Shown in pieces: positions 62,584-64,000 of a stretch of 64,000 bases of DNA (positions within the stretch are counted from its first letter, which is position 1; the number at the start of each line of letters is the position of its first letter). The DNA is from Paeniglutamicibacter sulfureus (GTDB lineage Bacteria > Actinomycetota > Actinomycetes > Actinomycetales > Micrococcaceae). Both the position numbers and the translations under genes were made by a program. The stretch covers positions 2,418,001-2,482,000 of the forward strand of contig NZ_BAAAWO010000001.1 of the NCBI RefSeq assembly GCF_039535115.1, written 5' to 3'. The notes below the pieces were generated by a model. It made no database searches, was not told the origin of the DNA, and saw only the letters and a program-made list of their open reading frames with translations.

Positions 62584-63945
62584 TTGACACTGCCCTCATC
62601 GCCCGCCGATCCCGTCCGCAACACGGTGCCGCGAAAAACGCCTCGTATCCACCGCGCCTGGCTAGTGGCCGCGGTGACGGTGCTCGCCCTCGTGGCGGCA
62701 GCCGCCTTCCGCTCCACCACCGGCGCGTTCTTTGAGCCGCTGGAATCCGAGTTCGGGTGGACGCGCTCCCAGCTCTCCACTGCGGTGACCATCAACCTCG
62801 TGGTCTACGGATTGGTGGCGCCGTTCGCGGCGACGCTGCTGGAGCGGTTCTCGATGCGCTTCGTTGCCGCCATGGCCTTGGGTCTGGTCTCGGCCGGTGC
62901 AGGGCTGGCGGTCTTCGTGTCCGAGGTGTGGCAGCTCTGGCTCCTGTGGGGCGGGCTGGTGGGAATCGGCACCGGTGCCATTGCCCTGGTCTTCGGAGCG
63001 GTGGTGGCGAACCGCTGGTTCGCGGCGCGGCGAGGCCTGGTAATGGGAATCTTCTCCGCTGCCAACGCCTGCGGCCAGCTGATCTTCCTGCCCACCATCG
63101 TGCATCTCACCGGACTCCACGGCTGGCGCACCGCCTCGCTGCTGGTGGCGGGATTTGCGCTGGCGATCGTTCCCCTGCTGTTCTGGCCGTTCGCCAACAG
63201 CCCTGCCGAGGCGAAGACCACGGCTTACGGAGCCGCCGAGGCGAACGCCACGACGGCAACGACCAAGACCCGCCCCGCCGGCAACGCCATGGCCGAGACC
63301 CTGGGGGTGCTTCGCCACGCGATGAGGTTCCGGGCCTTTTGGATCCTGGCCTTCACATTCTGGATCTGCGGCTGGTCGACGAACGGCCTGATCCAGACCC
63401 ACTTCATTCCCGCATCCCACGACCACGGCATGCCGGCGACCACCGCATCCGGACTATTGGCGCTGATCGGCGTCTTCGACATCATCGGCACCATTGCCTC
63501 GGGCTGGCTGACCGACCGGGTGCGCCCGTGGCTGCTGCTGGTCTTCTACTACGGGTTGCGCGGGGCATCGCTGCTGACCGTCCACTCGCTGCTCGGTCCC
63601 ACGGTGGAGCCGGTGCTCTGGATCTTCATCCTCTTCTACGGGCTGGACTGGGTGGCCACCGTCCCGCCCACCGTCGTGCTGTGCAGGCAATACTTCGGCC
63701 CGGTGCGGGCCGCGGTGGTCTTCGGCTGGGTCTTCGCCTTCCACATGGTCGGCGCCGGCGTAGGCGCACTCACCGCGGGTATCGGCCGCGACCTCTCAGG
63801 CAGCTACCTGATCGCCTGGATCACCGCCGCTGTTCTGTGCTTCCTTGCCGCCGCCAGCCTGTTCCTGCTGCCCGGCTCGCGGAAGGCCGTTGAGGCGGAA
63901 CCCGAAAGCGTCCCCGACGAACTGGATCCCTCGCGCGTGGACTAG
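62584..63945 (+). CDS. MFS transporter (monocarboxylate/OFA-like)
   Basis: About 453 residues if started at TTG 62584; GTG 62626 is the alternative, and neither has a clear ribosome site. Twelve hydrophobic segments. FRSTTGAFFEPLESEFGWTR at the first loop, ANRWFAARRGLVMGIFSAAN after segment 5, and GWSTNGLIQTHFIPASHDHG in the second half are typical of MFS carriers of the monocarboxylate/oxalate-formate type. Substrate unknown; the exported peptidase next door suggests a hydrolysis product. Ends at a strong hairpin. Confidence 0.85.
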   Translation: MTLPSSPADPVRNTVPRKTPRIHRAWLVAAVTVLALVAAAAFRSTTGAFFEPLESEFGWTRSQLSTAVTINLVVYGLVAPFAATLLERFSMRFVAAMALGLVSAGAGLAVFVSEVWQLWLLWGGLVGIGTGAIALVFGAVVANRWFAARRGLVMGIFSAANACGQLIFLPTIVHLTGLHGWRTASLLVAGFALAIVPLLFWPFANSPAEAKTTAYGAAEANATTATTKTRPAGNAMAETLGVLRHAMRFRAFWILAFTFWICGWSTNGLIQTHFIPASHDHGMPATTASGLLALIGVFDIIGTIASGWLTDRVRPWLLLVFYYGLRGASLLTVHSLLGPTVEPVLWIFILFYGLDWVATVPPTVVLCRQYFGPVRAAVVFGWVFAFHMVGAGVGALTAGIGRDLSGSYLIAWITAAVLCFLAAASLFLLPGSRKAVEAEPESVPDELDPSRVD

Positions 63946-63950
63946 ACGCC

Positions 63951-63986
63951 AAGAAGGCCGGCCCGCGATCGCGGGCCGGCCTTCTT
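63951..63986 (+). terminator. 18-bp-arm terminator after the MFS gene
   Basis: AAGAAGGCCGGCCCGCGA and its perfect complement form a loop-less palindrome at 63951-63986, 5 bp after the stop. Confidence 0.92.
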
Positions 63987-64000
63987 CGTGAAAGTTAGTT

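Noticed and set aside
1..64000. CRISPR arrays, tRNA or rRNA genes, prophage modules
   Set aside because: No regularly spaced repeats, no tRNA cloverleaf or rRNA sequence, and no phage structural or integrase genes were recognised.

Overview
The window is high-GC DNA with actinobacterial style: GTG/TTG starts, ATGA overlaps, strong AAGGAG/GGAGG Shine-Dalgarno sites, and many long antisense shadow frames. Gene content (split cresol-kinase cluster, DeoR-fruK-fruA-HPr, TctABC/PrpF cluster, UPF0158, DUF5937 regulator) points to the Micrococcales, most likely an Arthrobacter-like Micrococcaceae soil organism. This is inference from protein resemblance; no rRNA or other marker is present.

Layout. 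(1) 1-7.6 kb: a plus-strand operon cut by the left edge, matching the phosphorylation-first 4-cresol (cre) pathway of Corynebacterium glutamicum: a two-protein PEP-synthase-like phosphotransferase, an SDR, a 2Fe-2S ferredoxin, a ferredoxin reductase, an HD phosphohydrolase and an aldehyde dehydrogenase. The expected P450 is not in view and probably lies left of the window. (2) 7.6-12.6 kb: a gene graveyard. A ~157-bp direct repeat brackets a broken MFS transporter and a broken exported VOC protein. Then come an intact secreted trypsin-like protease with a small acidic partner ORF, an orphan vsr, and 3' stumps of tctA and a thiolase. (3) 12.6-18.9 kb: a divergent LysR/EamA pair, then a complete fructose PTS operon. 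(4) 19.0-25.3 kb: one 2114-residue DUF4011/SF1-helicase/nuclease/DUF3320 protein of a kind linked to phage defence. (5) 25.5-29.3 kb: an NTF2-like protein, then a tandem glycine riboswitch controlling two membrane proteins and an M20D amidohydrolase. (6) 29.4-33.7 kb: IclR regulator, MatC-like carrier, CaiB-type CoA transferase and enoyl-CoA hydratase. (7) 33.8-35.6 kb: Zn alcohol dehydrogenase and a UPF0158 protein. (8) 35.7-44.8 kb: tricarboxylate/dicarboxylate cluster with two PrpF-type isomerases, a MatC-like carrier, a fused TctA-TctB, and a TctC whose frame is continuous with the upstream PrpF, under a divergent LysR. (9) 44.8-50.0 kb: LysR-MFS-carbamoylase-amidase operon. (10) 50.2-58.7 kb: a visibly lower-GC island with an alpha/beta hydrolase and Opp/Dpp-type ABC transporter, whose regulator carries an internal stop and whose binding protein is frameshifted; it ends at a decayed transposase. 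(11) 58.8-64 kb: a PEP-mutase remnant, a conserved hypothetical, an NADPH-FMN reductase, a Tat-exported M20 peptidase and an MFS carrier.

The window reads as a catabolic accessory region: small sets of regulator, transporter and one or two enzymes for aromatic phenols, N-acyl amino acids, tri- and dicarboxylates, carbamoyl amino acids and peptides, separated by strong bidirectional hairpin terminators. The parts most worth following up are the glycine-riboswitch transporter-amidohydrolase operon, the cre-like pathway, the helicase-nuclease, and the PrpF-TctC continuous frame.
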